NCBI GenBank assembly: GCA_024235955.1
Contig: JACKLJ010000001.1
Span: forward strand, 1,473,501-1,537,500
DNA length: 64,000 bases
Direction: 5' to 3'
Origin: Burkholderiaceae bacterium
GTDB lineage: Bacteria > Pseudomonadota > Gammaproteobacteria > Burkholderiales > Burkholderiaceae_C
A program made the translations under genes and the position numbers. This document shows positions 17,104 to 24,406 of the stretch, one piece after another. The first letter of the stretch is position 1, and each line of letters starts with the position of its first letter. The notes under the pieces are model-generated. The model did no database searches and had not been told where the DNA came from. It saw only the letters and a program-made list of their open reading frames with translations.

Positions 17104-18357
17104 TTATGGTGAATCCGCGGGCGTCAGATCGATCACCCGGCGGCGGGCCGAGAAGGCCGTGGTCTGCACGCGCGGGGCGGCGTCGCTCACACCGATTTCA
17201 TCGTCCGTGAGGTAGCAGCCCGGGTCTTCCTGCCAGGCGTCGCCCGTGACCTGCTGGGCGCGCACGCGGGTGTTGCCGCCACAGATGGCGAAGTGCCGGC
17301 AGGCGCCGCAGCGGCCCTTGACCTGCCGCGGCCGCGCCTTGAGGCCGGCCATCAGCGGGTCGCTCACGTCCTGCCAGATCTGGCTGAAGGGTCGCGCCTT
17401 GACGTTGCCCAGCGTGTGGTGCCACCACATGGTGTCGGGGTGCACGTCGCCCAGGTTGTCGATGTTGGCCACGTTCACGCCGGAGCTGTTGCCGCCCCAG
17501 GCGACGAGGCGCTCGCGCACGGCGCCGGCCCATTGCGGCAGGCGCTGCTGCACCCATTGCAGCAGGTAGACGCCATCGGCGTCGTTGTTACCGGTGACGT
17601 ACTCGTGCCGGCCACCGGCCTGCGCGTCGGCCCAGGCGGTGTCGAACAGCAGATCCAGCGCCTGGCGCGTGGCCACATAGTGCGCGTCCTGGCCGCGGTG
17701 GATGTTGCCGCGACCGGCGTAGTTGAGGTGGCTGAAGTAGAACTTGTCCACGCCCTCGTCCTGCATCAGATGCAGCAGCGGGGGCAGGTCGTGCGCGTTC
17801 AGCTCGGTCATGGTGAAGCGCAGGCCGACCTTGGTGCCCAGCTTCTGCAGGTGGCGCACGGCGCCCAGGGAGCGGTCGAAGGCGCCCTCCAGGCGGCGGA
17901 ACTTGTCGTGCGTGGCGCCAATGCCATCCAGGCTGATGCCCACGTAGTCGAAGCCGGTGGCGTGGATGCGGCGGGCCAGCGGCTCGTCGATCAGCGTGCC
18001 GTTGGTGGACAGGCCCACGTAGAACTTCATCGCCTTGGCGCGCTCGGCGATCTCGAAGATGTCGGGCCGCAGCAGCGGCTCGCCGCCGGAGAGGATCAGC
18101 GCCGGCACCTTGAAGGCTTTCAGGTCGTCCATCACGCCGAACACCTGGCTGGTGCTCAGCTCGCCGGGGTAATCGTGGTCGGCGCTGAAGGCGTAGCAAT
18201 GCTTGCAGGTAAGGTTGCAGCGGCGGATCAGGTTCCAGATGACCACCGGCCCCGGCGGGCCGCCGCCCGGCCCCTGGCCGCGCCGCGCCGGCGGCGGGTA
18301 GCTGCCGGTGGCCTGGGCGCGGGCCAGCTCGTGCATGAATTGGGAGATGCGGAACAT
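17104..18357 (-). CDS. nirJ: NirJ, radical SAM enzyme of heme d1 synthesis
   Basis: A 417-residue radical SAM protein. The SAM-cluster motif CNLTCKHC places cysteines at 47, 51 and 54, followed by SGGEPLLRPD. A C-terminal SPASM-like region carries CGACRHFAICGGNTRVRAQ and a further cysteine in EDPGCYL, which would bind a second Fe-S cluster. NirJ removes the propionate side chains of 12,18-didecarboxysiroheme. The start MFRISQF fits the family; a longer frame upstream lacks family similarity. A proline- and glycine-rich stretch at 21-37 is unusual. The divergent promoter carries an FNR-like box. Confidence 0.92.
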   Translation of the reverse strand: MFRISQFMHELARAQATGSYPPPARRGQGPGGGPPGPVVIWNLIRRCNLTCKHCYAFSADHDYPGELSTSQVFGVMDDLKAFKVPALILSGGEPLLRPDIFEIAERAKAMKFYVGLSTNGTLIDEPLARRIHATGFDYVGISLDGIGATHDKFRRLEGAFDRSLGAVRHLQKLGTKVGLRFTMTELNAHDLPPLLHLMQDEGVDKFYFSHLNYAGRGNIHRGQDAHYVATRQALDLLFDTAWADAQAGGRHEYVTGNNDADGVYLLQWVQQRLPQWAGAVRERLVAWGGNSSGVNVANIDNLGDVHPDTMWWHHTLGNVKARPFSQIWQDVSDPLMAGLKARPRQVKGRCGACRHFAICGGNTRVRAQQVTGDAWQEDPGCYLTDDEIGVSDAAPRVQTTAFSARRRVIDLTPADSP

Positions 18358-18420
18358 GGCGTTTTGGGGCTTTGCCTTGCCTGGGGATGGCCCATGATAG
18401 GCAGAGGTGACCACGAATCC

Positions 18421-18434
18421 ATGATGTGTGTCAA
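18421..18434. promoter_or_regulatory. FNR/DNR-like box in nirJ/flavodoxin divergent promoter
   Basis: ATGATGTGTGTCAA fits TTGAT-N4-GTCAA with one mismatch. Its centre is about 70 bases from the nirJ start and 57 from the flavodoxin-like gene's start, so it could serve both directions. Confidence 0.5.
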
Positions 18435-18484
18435 TTCCGCCGGTATCGCCTGGCCCGCGTGCTACGCTGGCCGGCAGGTGGCCC

Positions 18485-18976
18485 ATGAAGACCCTGCTGA
18501 TCGTCTACCACTCGCTGACCGGCGGCACGCGGCAGATGGCCGAGGCGGCGGCCGCCGCCGCGCACACGCAGGAAGGCGTGGCCGTGCGCCTGCTGCGCGC
18601 GCAGGATGCCGGGCCGGACGACATGCTGGCCGCCAGCGGCTACCTGTTTGCCACGCCCGAGAACCTGGCCGCCATCGCCGGCCTGATGAAGGACTTCTTC
18701 GACCGCTGCTACTACCCGGTGCTGGAGCGCATCAATGGCCGCCCGTATGCGGTGATGGTCTGCGCCGGCAGCGACGGCAGCAACGCGCTGCGCCAGATCG
18801 ACCGCATCGCCACCGGCTGGCGCCTGCGGCCCGTGGCGCCGGGCCTGCTCGTCTGCACCCACGCCCAGACGCCGGAACGCATCCTGGCGCCCAAGGTCAT
18901 TGCCGCGGAAGACCTGGCGCGCTGCGCGGAGCTGGGCGAGGGGCTGGCGGCCGGGTTGGGGGCAGGGGTGTTCTGA
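18485..18976 (+). CDS. Flavodoxin-like protein
   Basis: A 163-residue protein of the flavodoxin/NAD(P)H-dependent oxidoreductase fold. The N-terminal IVYHSLTGGTRQMAEA is the FMN phosphate-binding loop and YLFATPENLAAIAGLMKDFF corresponds to the FMN-ring loop of small flavin reductases. It is divergent from nirJ, with 127 bases and one FNR-like box between them. An electron donor for the radical SAM enzyme NirJ is an attractive role, but that is inference from position. The ATG at 18485 follows AGGTGG. Confidence 0.75.
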   Translation: MKTLLIVYHSLTGGTRQMAEAAAAAAHTQEGVAVRLLRAQDAGPDDMLAASGYLFATPENLAAIAGLMKDFFDRCYYPVLERINGRPYAVMVCAGSDGSNALRQIDRIATGWRLRPVAPGLLVCTHAQTPERILAPKVIAAEDLARCAELGEGLAAGLGAGVF

Positions 18977-19266
18977 GCGGGGCCGGCGCGGATCGCGACG
19001 CCTGGCGACGTCATTTCCGACGAGCCGCCCCTTGAATGGGTCGGATGCCGGTTCCGCCTGCTGATAAACTGAATCCATGCTTCGCGCTCCGTCGGTCATC
19101 CTCCTCAGCATTCGAATTCCCTGCTGACCGGGTACGCGCGCGTCGTCCCGGTCAGCCGGGTCGATGTCTTCCAGGCGGCGCCAGCCGTTTCCCCCTTCGA
19201 TCCCACGCGCATGTCTGCGATGCCCGCTGCTGGTGGCATCGCGCCATCAACGATCGGGATCGAACC
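18977..19266. other. Intergenic region without a recognised gene
   Basis: 290 bases between the flavodoxin-like and ACT-like genes. Open frames here look like chance. No clear promoter or repeat element was recognised. Confidence 0.4.
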
Positions 19267-19587
19267 ATGAAACAACCACCTTCCCCGGTTTCCGGGACGC
19301 TTGAGCAGGTCTATCTGCTGGAACGCGATGCGGGGCTGATGTGCCGCATCCTGGGCCTGTACGCCGCGCGCGGGGTCGACGTACTTCGCGTCGAGTACGC
19401 CTACGCCGCGCAGGACGTGATGACGCTGAAGGTCGGCGTGACCCCCCTATCCGGTGAGGGATGTGCGGACGTGCTGAGGGTGCTGGTCGCCAGGGCCGCC
19501 AGCCTGGTGGGCGTGCTGGCCGCGGCGGAGGTGCCGTTGGCGGAGCAACGCAGCCAGTCGCAACAAGCTGCCGTTGCGGTGCTTTAG
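19267..19587 (+). CDS. Small ACT-like domain protein, 106 residues
   Basis: The sequence GTLEQVYLLERDAGLMCRIL and the alternating strand/helix layout resemble an ACT domain of the acetolactate synthase small-subunit kind. There is no catalytic domain. It may bind a small ligand and regulate a partner, but no partner gene is adjacent. It is convergent with the epimerase gene, with only 10 bases between the two stops. Confidence 0.5.
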   Translation: MKQPPSPVSGTLEQVYLLERDAGLMCRILGLYAARGVDVLRVEYAYAAQDVMTLKVGVTPLSGEGCADVLRVLVARAASLVGVLAAAEVPLAEQRSQSQQAAVAVL

Positions 19588-19597
19588 GGCGCTGCCT

Positions 19598-20530
19598 TCA
19601 ACCTGCGGCCGACGCCTGCTGGATCAGGCCAAGGCCCTCGGCGTAGGTGGTCACCCTGAAGTCCGGGAAGCGGCTCTTGAACTTGCTGGAATCGAACAGG
19701 TTGTCCTGCGCGTAGCGGGGCAGCAGCTCCCGGATTTCGCGCACCTTTGGCGAAAAGAGCGCAGCGGCAGCCAAGGTCCATGAGCCGAGCACGCTGTAGG
19801 CCACGGGCTGGCGGAATACCTTGCACGCCTCGGTGACGAACTGCCGGTAGGTTGGCCGGTCGTCGCAGCACGGCAGGTGCCAGGTCTGGCCGAACGCATC
19901 AGGCGCGTTGCCGATGGCGGCCAGTGCGCGGCTGGCGTCGGGCGTCCAGATGAGCGTTCTCAGCGTGTCGTCGCGGATCGGTACGCGGGGCTTTTTACCG
20001 GACTTCAGGTTGTCGATGACCAGCGCGTTGGTGAAGCTCTGCGTCATGCCCGGCCCGTAGAACTCGGGTGCCCGGCCGATGAGTACGGGAATGTCGCCCT
20101 GCGCCATTTCCTGCAGCACCATGGTGGCCATCGCCGTACGCACCTTGCCCTTGCGGCCGACGGGCTCGAAGGGCGCGTCCTCCGTCAGCAGGCGATCGTC
20201 CTGCGGGTACATGTAGGTGTTGTCGAAATAGACGAACCGGGCGCCCGCGGCGCGGCTGGCGTCGATGGCGTTCTTCAGCATGGTCGGGAACTGCTTTTCC
20301 CACAGCTCCGTGTCCGGCGGCAGGCCGGCGGTGAAGTAGACGATGTCGCTGCCCTTGACGGCCTGGGCCGTCTGCCCGGCGTCCATCAGGTCGGCCGACA
20401 TCAGGGTGTCGGCCTCGTCGACCTTGCGCGGGTTGCGGCTCACCAGCCGCAGATCGCCGGTGTAGCTGCGCCGCAGCTCGCGGGCCAGCCCGGTGGCGAT
20501 CTGGCCGCCCGCTCCCAGTATCGTTTGCAT
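19598..20530 (-). CDS. NAD(P)-dependent epimerase/NmrA-like protein
   Basis: A 310-residue Rossmann-fold protein of the extended short-chain dehydrogenase group. The dinucleotide motif GAGGQIATGLA is at residues 6-16. The catalytic tyrosine region YFDNTYMYPQDDRLLTEDAP resembles sugar epimerases, but the YxxxK arrangement is not clear, so it may be an atypical, NmrA-like member. It lies between nirH and the nirJ part of the cluster and has no evident role in heme d1 synthesis. Confidence 0.7.
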   Translation of the reverse strand: MQTILGAGGQIATGLARELRRSYTGDLRLVSRNPRKVDEADTLMSADLMDAGQTAQAVKGSDIVYFTAGLPPDTELWEKQFPTMLKNAIDASRAAGARFVYFDNTYMYPQDDRLLTEDAPFEPVGRKGKVRTAMATMVLQEMAQGDIPVLIGRAPEFYGPGMTQSFTNALVIDNLKSGKKPRVPIRDDTLRTLIWTPDASRALAAIGNAPDAFGQTWHLPCCDDRPTYRQFVTEACKVFRQPVAYSVLGSWTLAAAALFSPKVREIRELLPRYAQDNLFDSSKFKSRFPDFRVTTYAEGLGLIQQASAAG

Positions 20531-20670
20531 GCCGGTACCCTGGTTCCTGGAGGATCGATTGCGGGGCGTGGTCCGCTGGCCTGGCCCCGGACAGCGGGAG
20601 TGTCACCGATTCGGCCCCGATGTGCCGCCAGTCGGCAGACTCCGCCGACAAGGGCTGAGGCGACGGGGGC

Positions 20671-21171
20671 TCAGCCGGCCTGCCGCAACCGGAGCCCGGT
20701 CTTCTTGAGGATCGCGCTGGAAAACAGCACGTCGTGCGCGCGGCAGGCGGGGCCCAGCAGGTCGGCCACGCGCTCGGCCTGGGTGAGCACGTCGGCGCGG
20801 TTGTGGCCGTGCAGCATGGCGAACAGGTTGTAGGGCCACAGGGGCAGGTCGCGCGGGCGGCGGTAGCAGTGGCTGACGCCGGGCAGCTGGCCCACCTGTT
20901 CGCCCAGCTCGTCCACGCGCGCGTCGTCCACGTCCCAGACGCTCATGCCGTTGGCCACGTAGCCGAGCCGGTAGTGGTTGGGCACGGCGGCAACGCGGCG
21001 CACCACGCCGGCCTGCTGAAGTTCGGCCAGGCGTTGGCGCACGCGTTCGCCGGTAGTGCCCAGGAGCGCGGCCACGCTGTCGTAGGGTCGTGGCACCAGC
21101 GGCAGGCCGGCCTGGGTGGCGGCGATCAGCTCGCGGTCGAAATCGGTGAGCGTTGCGCCGGCCTGGTTCAT
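20671..21171 (-). CDS. nirH: NirH, siroheme decarboxylase subunit
   Basis: A 166-residue protein of the AsnC/Lrp-related NirD/L/G/H family that decarboxylates siroheme to 12,18-didecarboxysiroheme in the cytoplasm. An N-terminal winged-helix region (LVPRPYDSVAALLG) is followed by a ferredoxin-like domain with the heme-site stretch VPNHYRLGYVANGMSVWDV and YRRPRDLPLWPYNLFAMLHG. It overlaps nirG by ATGA at 21168-21171. NirL/NirH-type histidine in PNHYRLG is present. Confidence 0.88.
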   Translation of the reverse strand: MNQAGATLTDFDRELIAATQAGLPLVPRPYDSVAALLGTTGERVRQRLAELQQAGVVRRVAAVPNHYRLGYVANGMSVWDVDDARVDELGEQVGQLPGVSHCYRRPRDLPLWPYNLFAMLHGHNRADVLTQAERVADLLGPACRAHDVLFSSAILKKTGLRLRQAG

Positions 21172-21683
21172 GCGGCGGCCCTGTGGTGGGCGTCAGGCGC
21201 ATCGGCCAGCAGCGGCAGGTAGAGGCTGACGAAGAACTCGCGTTCCTTGGGGAAGGCGTGCACGTGCAGACCCGTGCGCGCGGCGACGGCGTCGCACGCG
21301 GCCCAGGCGGCTTCCGGGGTTTCGGCCGCCACCACGAACCACATGTTGAGCGCGTGCTCGCGCCGGTAGTTGTGGGCCACCTCGGGCAGGGCGTTGACCT
21401 GTTCGGTCACTTCGGCATAGCGCGCTTCCGGCACGGCCAGCGCGGCCAGGATGAACATGCCGCCCGCGCGCTCGATCTGGAACAGGGGCCCCAGGCGGGT
21501 GAGCACGCCGGTGCGCAACAGACGGTCGAGCCGCTCGATCACCTGGGCCTCGCTCAAGCCCAGTTCGGCGCCCACGTCGGCAAAGGGGCGCTCGGTGAGC
21601 GGGAGTGCCATCTGCAGCCGGTCGATCAGCCGGGCGTCGAGCAGGTCGATGCCCGGCGGCAGCGCATGCGGCTCAGGCGGCAT
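21168..21683 (-). CDS. nirG: NirG, siroheme decarboxylase subunit
   Basis: A 171-residue member of the same family. The helix-turn-helix-like LTERPFADVGAELGLSEAQV is followed by the domain with VAHNYRREHALNMWFVVA, the HNYRREH stretch being typical of the NirD/NirG branch. It overlaps the end of nirDL by 11 bases and the start of nirH by 4, so the three reading frames are translationally coupled. Confidence 0.88.
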   Translation of the reverse strand: MPPEPHALPPGIDLLDARLIDRLQMALPLTERPFADVGAELGLSEAQVIERLDRLLRTGVLTRLGPLFQIERAGGMFILAALAVPEARYAEVTEQVNALPEVAHNYRREHALNMWFVVAAETPEAAWAACDAVAARTGLHVHAFPKEREFFVSLYLPLLADAPDAHHRAAA

Positions 21684-22701
21684 GGGGCTGGCCTTCGGTG
21701 TCTTGCGTCAGGGCGCCGGCCGGCGCGGGCGTGGAAAAATACCGCGCGCCGGTCTGCTTGAAGCGGCGACGGCTGAACAGCACCAGGCGCGGCCACGCGG
21801 CCAGGCCGGCGCCGGCAATGGCGGCTTGCAGCACGGCTTCGGTTTCGTCGCGGCTGCGGCCGTGCACCATGCAGTAGAGGTTGTACGGCCAGCCGGGCGC
21901 GCGGGTGCGCCGGTAGCACAGGCTCACGCCGGGCTGGGCGGCCAGGCGCTCGCCCAGCACGTCGACGGCGCCGTCGTCCACGTTGAACACGGTCATGGCG
22001 TTGGCGGCGAAGCCTGCCTCGTGGTGGCGCACCACCAGGCCCAGGCGGCGCAGCGTGCCCTGGTCCAGCCAGCGGCGCAGCGTGGCCTGCACGCGCTCCA
22101 GCGGCCAGCCGATCTGGGCGGCCCAGCGCGCATACGGCTCGGGCACCAGCGGCAGGCCGGACTCGAGCAGCGCGGCCAGTGGCGCGTCGGCCGGCTGCAC
22201 GGCGGGGGCGGGCGCCTGCGGGCCCTGGCCGCCGGCGTGCGGATCCCGGAGGTCGAAGCCCAGGTCGATGCGGTAGGCGCGCTGCATGCGCAGGCACAGC
22301 ACGGGCAGGCCGGTCTCGGCCTCGATAGCCTGGGTGGTCTGCTCGACCTGCTCCAGGCTGCAGCCGGTGACCACGAACCACAGGTTCAGCGCGTGCTCGC
22401 GCTCGTAGTTGTGGTTGACGCCGGCGTGGGCCGATACGGCAGCCGCCACGGCCTCCAGCCGTTCGGCTGGCACGCGCATGGCGCACAGCTGCGCGGCCCC
22501 GCCCACGCGCGGCGCCCACACCCCGCCCACGCGGCTGATGGCGCCGCGCGCCAGCAGTGCGGCACAGGTGTCGATCACTTCATTTTCCGTAGCTGCCAGC
22601 GCCCGTCCTACCTGGGCAAAAGGCCGATCGGACAATGAAAAATCCCGCTGCCACTGGTGCAGCAGGCGTTCGGCGAGGGGCGCGTTGACGGGCCATTCCA
22701 C
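21673..22701 (-). CDS. nirDL: NirD-NirL fusion, siroheme decarboxylase
   Basis: A 342-residue tandem of two decarboxylase-type modules. Residues 1 to about 155 are NirD-like (RPFAQVGRALAATENEVI, VNHNYEREHALNLWFVV) and about 185-325 are NirL-like (VVRHHEAGFAANAMTVFNV, YRRTRAPGWPYNLYCMVHG). A proline- and alanine-rich linker joins them. The start is a GTG at 22701 directly after the nirF stop. DNA at 22581-22626, inside the first module, closely matches the short interspersed repeat, yet the encoded residues align with NirG without insertion. Confidence 0.88.
   Translation of the reverse strand: MEWPVNAPLAERLLHQWQRDFSLSDRPFAQVGRALAATENEVIDTCAALLARGAISRVGGVWAPRVGGAAQLCAMRVPAERLEAVAAAVSAHAGVNHNYEREHALNLWFVVTGCSLEQVEQTTQAIEAETGLPVLCLRMQRAYRIDLGFDLRDPHAGGQGPQAPAPAVQPADAPLAALLESGLPLVPEPYARWAAQIGWPLERVQATLRRWLDQGTLRRLGLVVRHHEAGFAANAMTVFNVDDGAVDVLGERLAAQPGVSLCYRRTRAPGWPYNLYCMVHGRSRDETEAVLQAAIAGAGLAAWPRLVLFSRRRFKQTGARYFSTPAPAGALTQDTEGQPHAA
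22581..22626 (+). repeat. Short interspersed repeat-like sequence, copy 6, inside nirDL
   Basis: TAGCTGCCAGCGCCCGTCC followed by TGGGCAAAAGGCC matches the consensus, including the GCCC/GGGC stem. It lies within a conserved part of nirDL. Confidence 0.55.
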
Positions 22702-23901
22702 CTACAACCCCATCCGCGCGGCACGCGATGAAAAGAAGATGCCACTTGGCGAGTGCGCCGGCAGCACCGCCAGCGTCCTGAACGTGGCGGTATCGACCAC
22801 GGTGACGTGCCCGGCGTCGCGGCTGCTGATCCACACGGCTTCGCCGCGCGGGGTGAACTCCATGTGCAGCACGGCCTTGCCGGGCTTGAGGCTGTGCACG
22901 ATCCGGCGGGTCTGCGTGTCGATCACCTGCACGGTGTCGTAGTCGGGCACGGCGAAGTTGACCCACACCTGCCGCCCGTCGGGCCGCGCCATCACGAACA
23001 CCGGCTGGCCGGCCACGGGGATGCGCGCCACTTCCTGCCAGGTGTCGGTGTTCACCACCAGCACCTCGTGGCGGCCGATGGCGGGCAGCCACGCGGTGCG
23101 GCCGGCAACGGCCCAGCCGCGCAAGTGCGGCATCTTGAACACCGGCAGCGGCTGCTGGCCACGGCCATAGCCGTTCAGGATGCGCTCCACCTTCGGCGGG
23201 TTGGCCCAGAGGTCGATCTTGGCCAGGCCGTCCTCGCCGAACAGGCCGGCGATGTAGGTGCGGCCATCGGGCGTGACCAGCGCGTCGTAGGGCTCCTTGC
23301 CCACGTTCTCGAACTTGGTCAGCACCGGCCCGGCGGGGTCGGCAAGGTCGGCGATCCAGATCTGGCCGGCGTCGAACAGCGAATAGATGAAGCGGTTGCC
23401 CGGCAGGTCGGCCAGGCCGACCACGCGCGAGGGCTTGCCGTCCACCACGGCGGGGATGTCGGCCACCAGCGCCAGCGTGTCGGCGTTGAAGACCTTGATG
23501 CCGCCCGGCTTGTAGTTCTGCGCCACCACCAGCGTGCCGTCCTGCGAGATGGCACCCCCGATGCTGTTGCCCGCCTGCTGCACGCGGCCTTCGATGCGGC
23601 CGGTGCGGAGGTTGACCTTGGTGAGCGCGCCGTCGCGTCCGAACACATAAGCGCGCGCGCCGTCGCGCCCGTAGACCACCGAGGCATGCGACAGATCGCC
23701 CAGCCCCTCGATGGTGCCGATGCGCTGGCGCGCCGTGGTGTCCAGCACGCCGAGGCTGCCGCTTTCGCGCTCGATCACCAGGCCCAGATCGCCGTTGCCG
23801 CGCTCGGGCGGCACCAGCAGGGCGGGTGCGCCGGCGCAGCCGGCCAGGACGAAGGCGGCCACTGCGGCAGTGAAGAGATGGCGGAAGCGGCGGGGTTTCA
23901 T
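22702..23901 (-). CDS. nirF: NirF, heme d1 biosynthesis protein
   Basis: A 399-residue periplasmic d1-type propeller protein, predicted lipoprotein (lipobox LAGC with C22). It shares the NirS/NirN propeller but has no heme c domain. Repeated blade motifs include GAISQDGTLVVAQNYKPGGI and VTPDGRTYIAGLFGEDGLAK. NirF acts in the conversion after NirJ that yields dihydro-heme d1. Its ATG overlaps the nirC stop (ATGA at 23898-23901). Confidence 0.9.
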   Translation of the reverse strand: MKPRRFRHLFTAAVAAFVLAGCAGAPALLVPPERGNGDLGLVIERESGSLGVLDTTARQRIGTIEGLGDLSHASVVYGRDGARAYVFGRDGALTKVNLRTGRIEGRVQQAGNSIGGAISQDGTLVVAQNYKPGGIKVFNADTLALVADIPAVVDGKPSRVVGLADLPGNRFIYSLFDAGQIWIADLADPAGPVLTKFENVGKEPYDALVTPDGRTYIAGLFGEDGLAKIDLWANPPKVERILNGYGRGQQPLPVFKMPHLRGWAVAGRTAWLPAIGRHEVLVVNTDTWQEVARIPVAGQPVFVMARPDGRQVWVNFAVPDYDTVQVIDTQTRRIVHSLKPGKAVLHMEFTPRGEAVWISSRDAGHVTVVDTATFRTLAVLPAHSPSGIFFSSRAARMGL

Positions 23902-24281
23902 CGTGCAGCCTGGGATGCGGAGGGTTCGGCCGGGAAGCCGGCCTGGAGCTGGCGCGCGATCCACACCGCGTCGCCTTCGCTGATCATGCTCTTCCAGCCG
24001 GGCATGGGCGTGCCGGGGCGCCCGTTGAAGATGACCGAGACCAGGCTGTCGAGCGGCTGCGCGGCCATGACATCGCGGGTGAGCGGTGGCCCCAGGCCGC
24101 CGGTGAGCCGCAGGCCGTGGCACGAGCCGCAGTCCTGCCGCACCATGCGTATCAGCGTCGTCTGGCGCTCCGGCCCAGGTTCGTCCGACGGCGCAGATTG
24201 TGCGCCAAAAGCCCCGCCAGCCAGCGCCCAGCAGACGCAGGCAGCTATATAAAATGAAGCGGCTCGGAGCATGGCTGGCAT
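23898..24281 (-). CDS. nirC: NirC, small periplasmic c-type cytochrome
   Basis: A 127-residue monoheme cytochrome. Residues 1-27 form a signal peptide, the heme motif is CGSCH at 51-55, and a methionine ligand is available in GTPMPGWKSM. NirC can donate electrons to NirS and has been linked to its maturation. It lies 125 bases after nirS in the same direction. The DNA coding for the signal peptide (24205-24257) is a copy of the short interspersed repeat. A second start at M4 is possible. Confidence 0.85.
   Translation of the reverse strand: MPAMLRAASFYIAACVCWALAGGAFGAQSAPSDEPGPERQTTLIRMVRQDCGSCHGLRLTGGLGPPLTRDVMAAQPLDSLVSVIFNGRPGTPMPGWKSMISEGDAVWIARQLQAGFPAEPSASQAAR
24205..24257 (-). repeat. 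Short interspersed repeat, copy 7, in nirC signal peptide region
   Basis: CAGCGCCCAGCAGACGCAGG followed by CAGCTATATAAAATGAAGC resembles the repeat core and its AT-rich stem. It encodes part of the NirC leader. Confidence 0.55.
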
Positions 24282-24406
24282 GGGGTCGTGGCCTGCGCCC
24301 TGGCCCTGGGGCCGGCGCTTCCACCGGGGTTCAGGAACACGGATGGCCGGGATCGCCGGCCACCACGTGTTGTCCCCTCGGGGAAGCGCCAGGGGCGCTC
24401 AGGGCA

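Noticed and set aside
19036..19266. N-terminal extension of the ACT-like gene
   Set aside because: The upstream frame is arginine/proline-rich without family features; the ATG at 19267 fits better.
24380..24406. Terminator after nirS
   Set aside because: A GC hairpin is possible but there is no T run on the minus strand.
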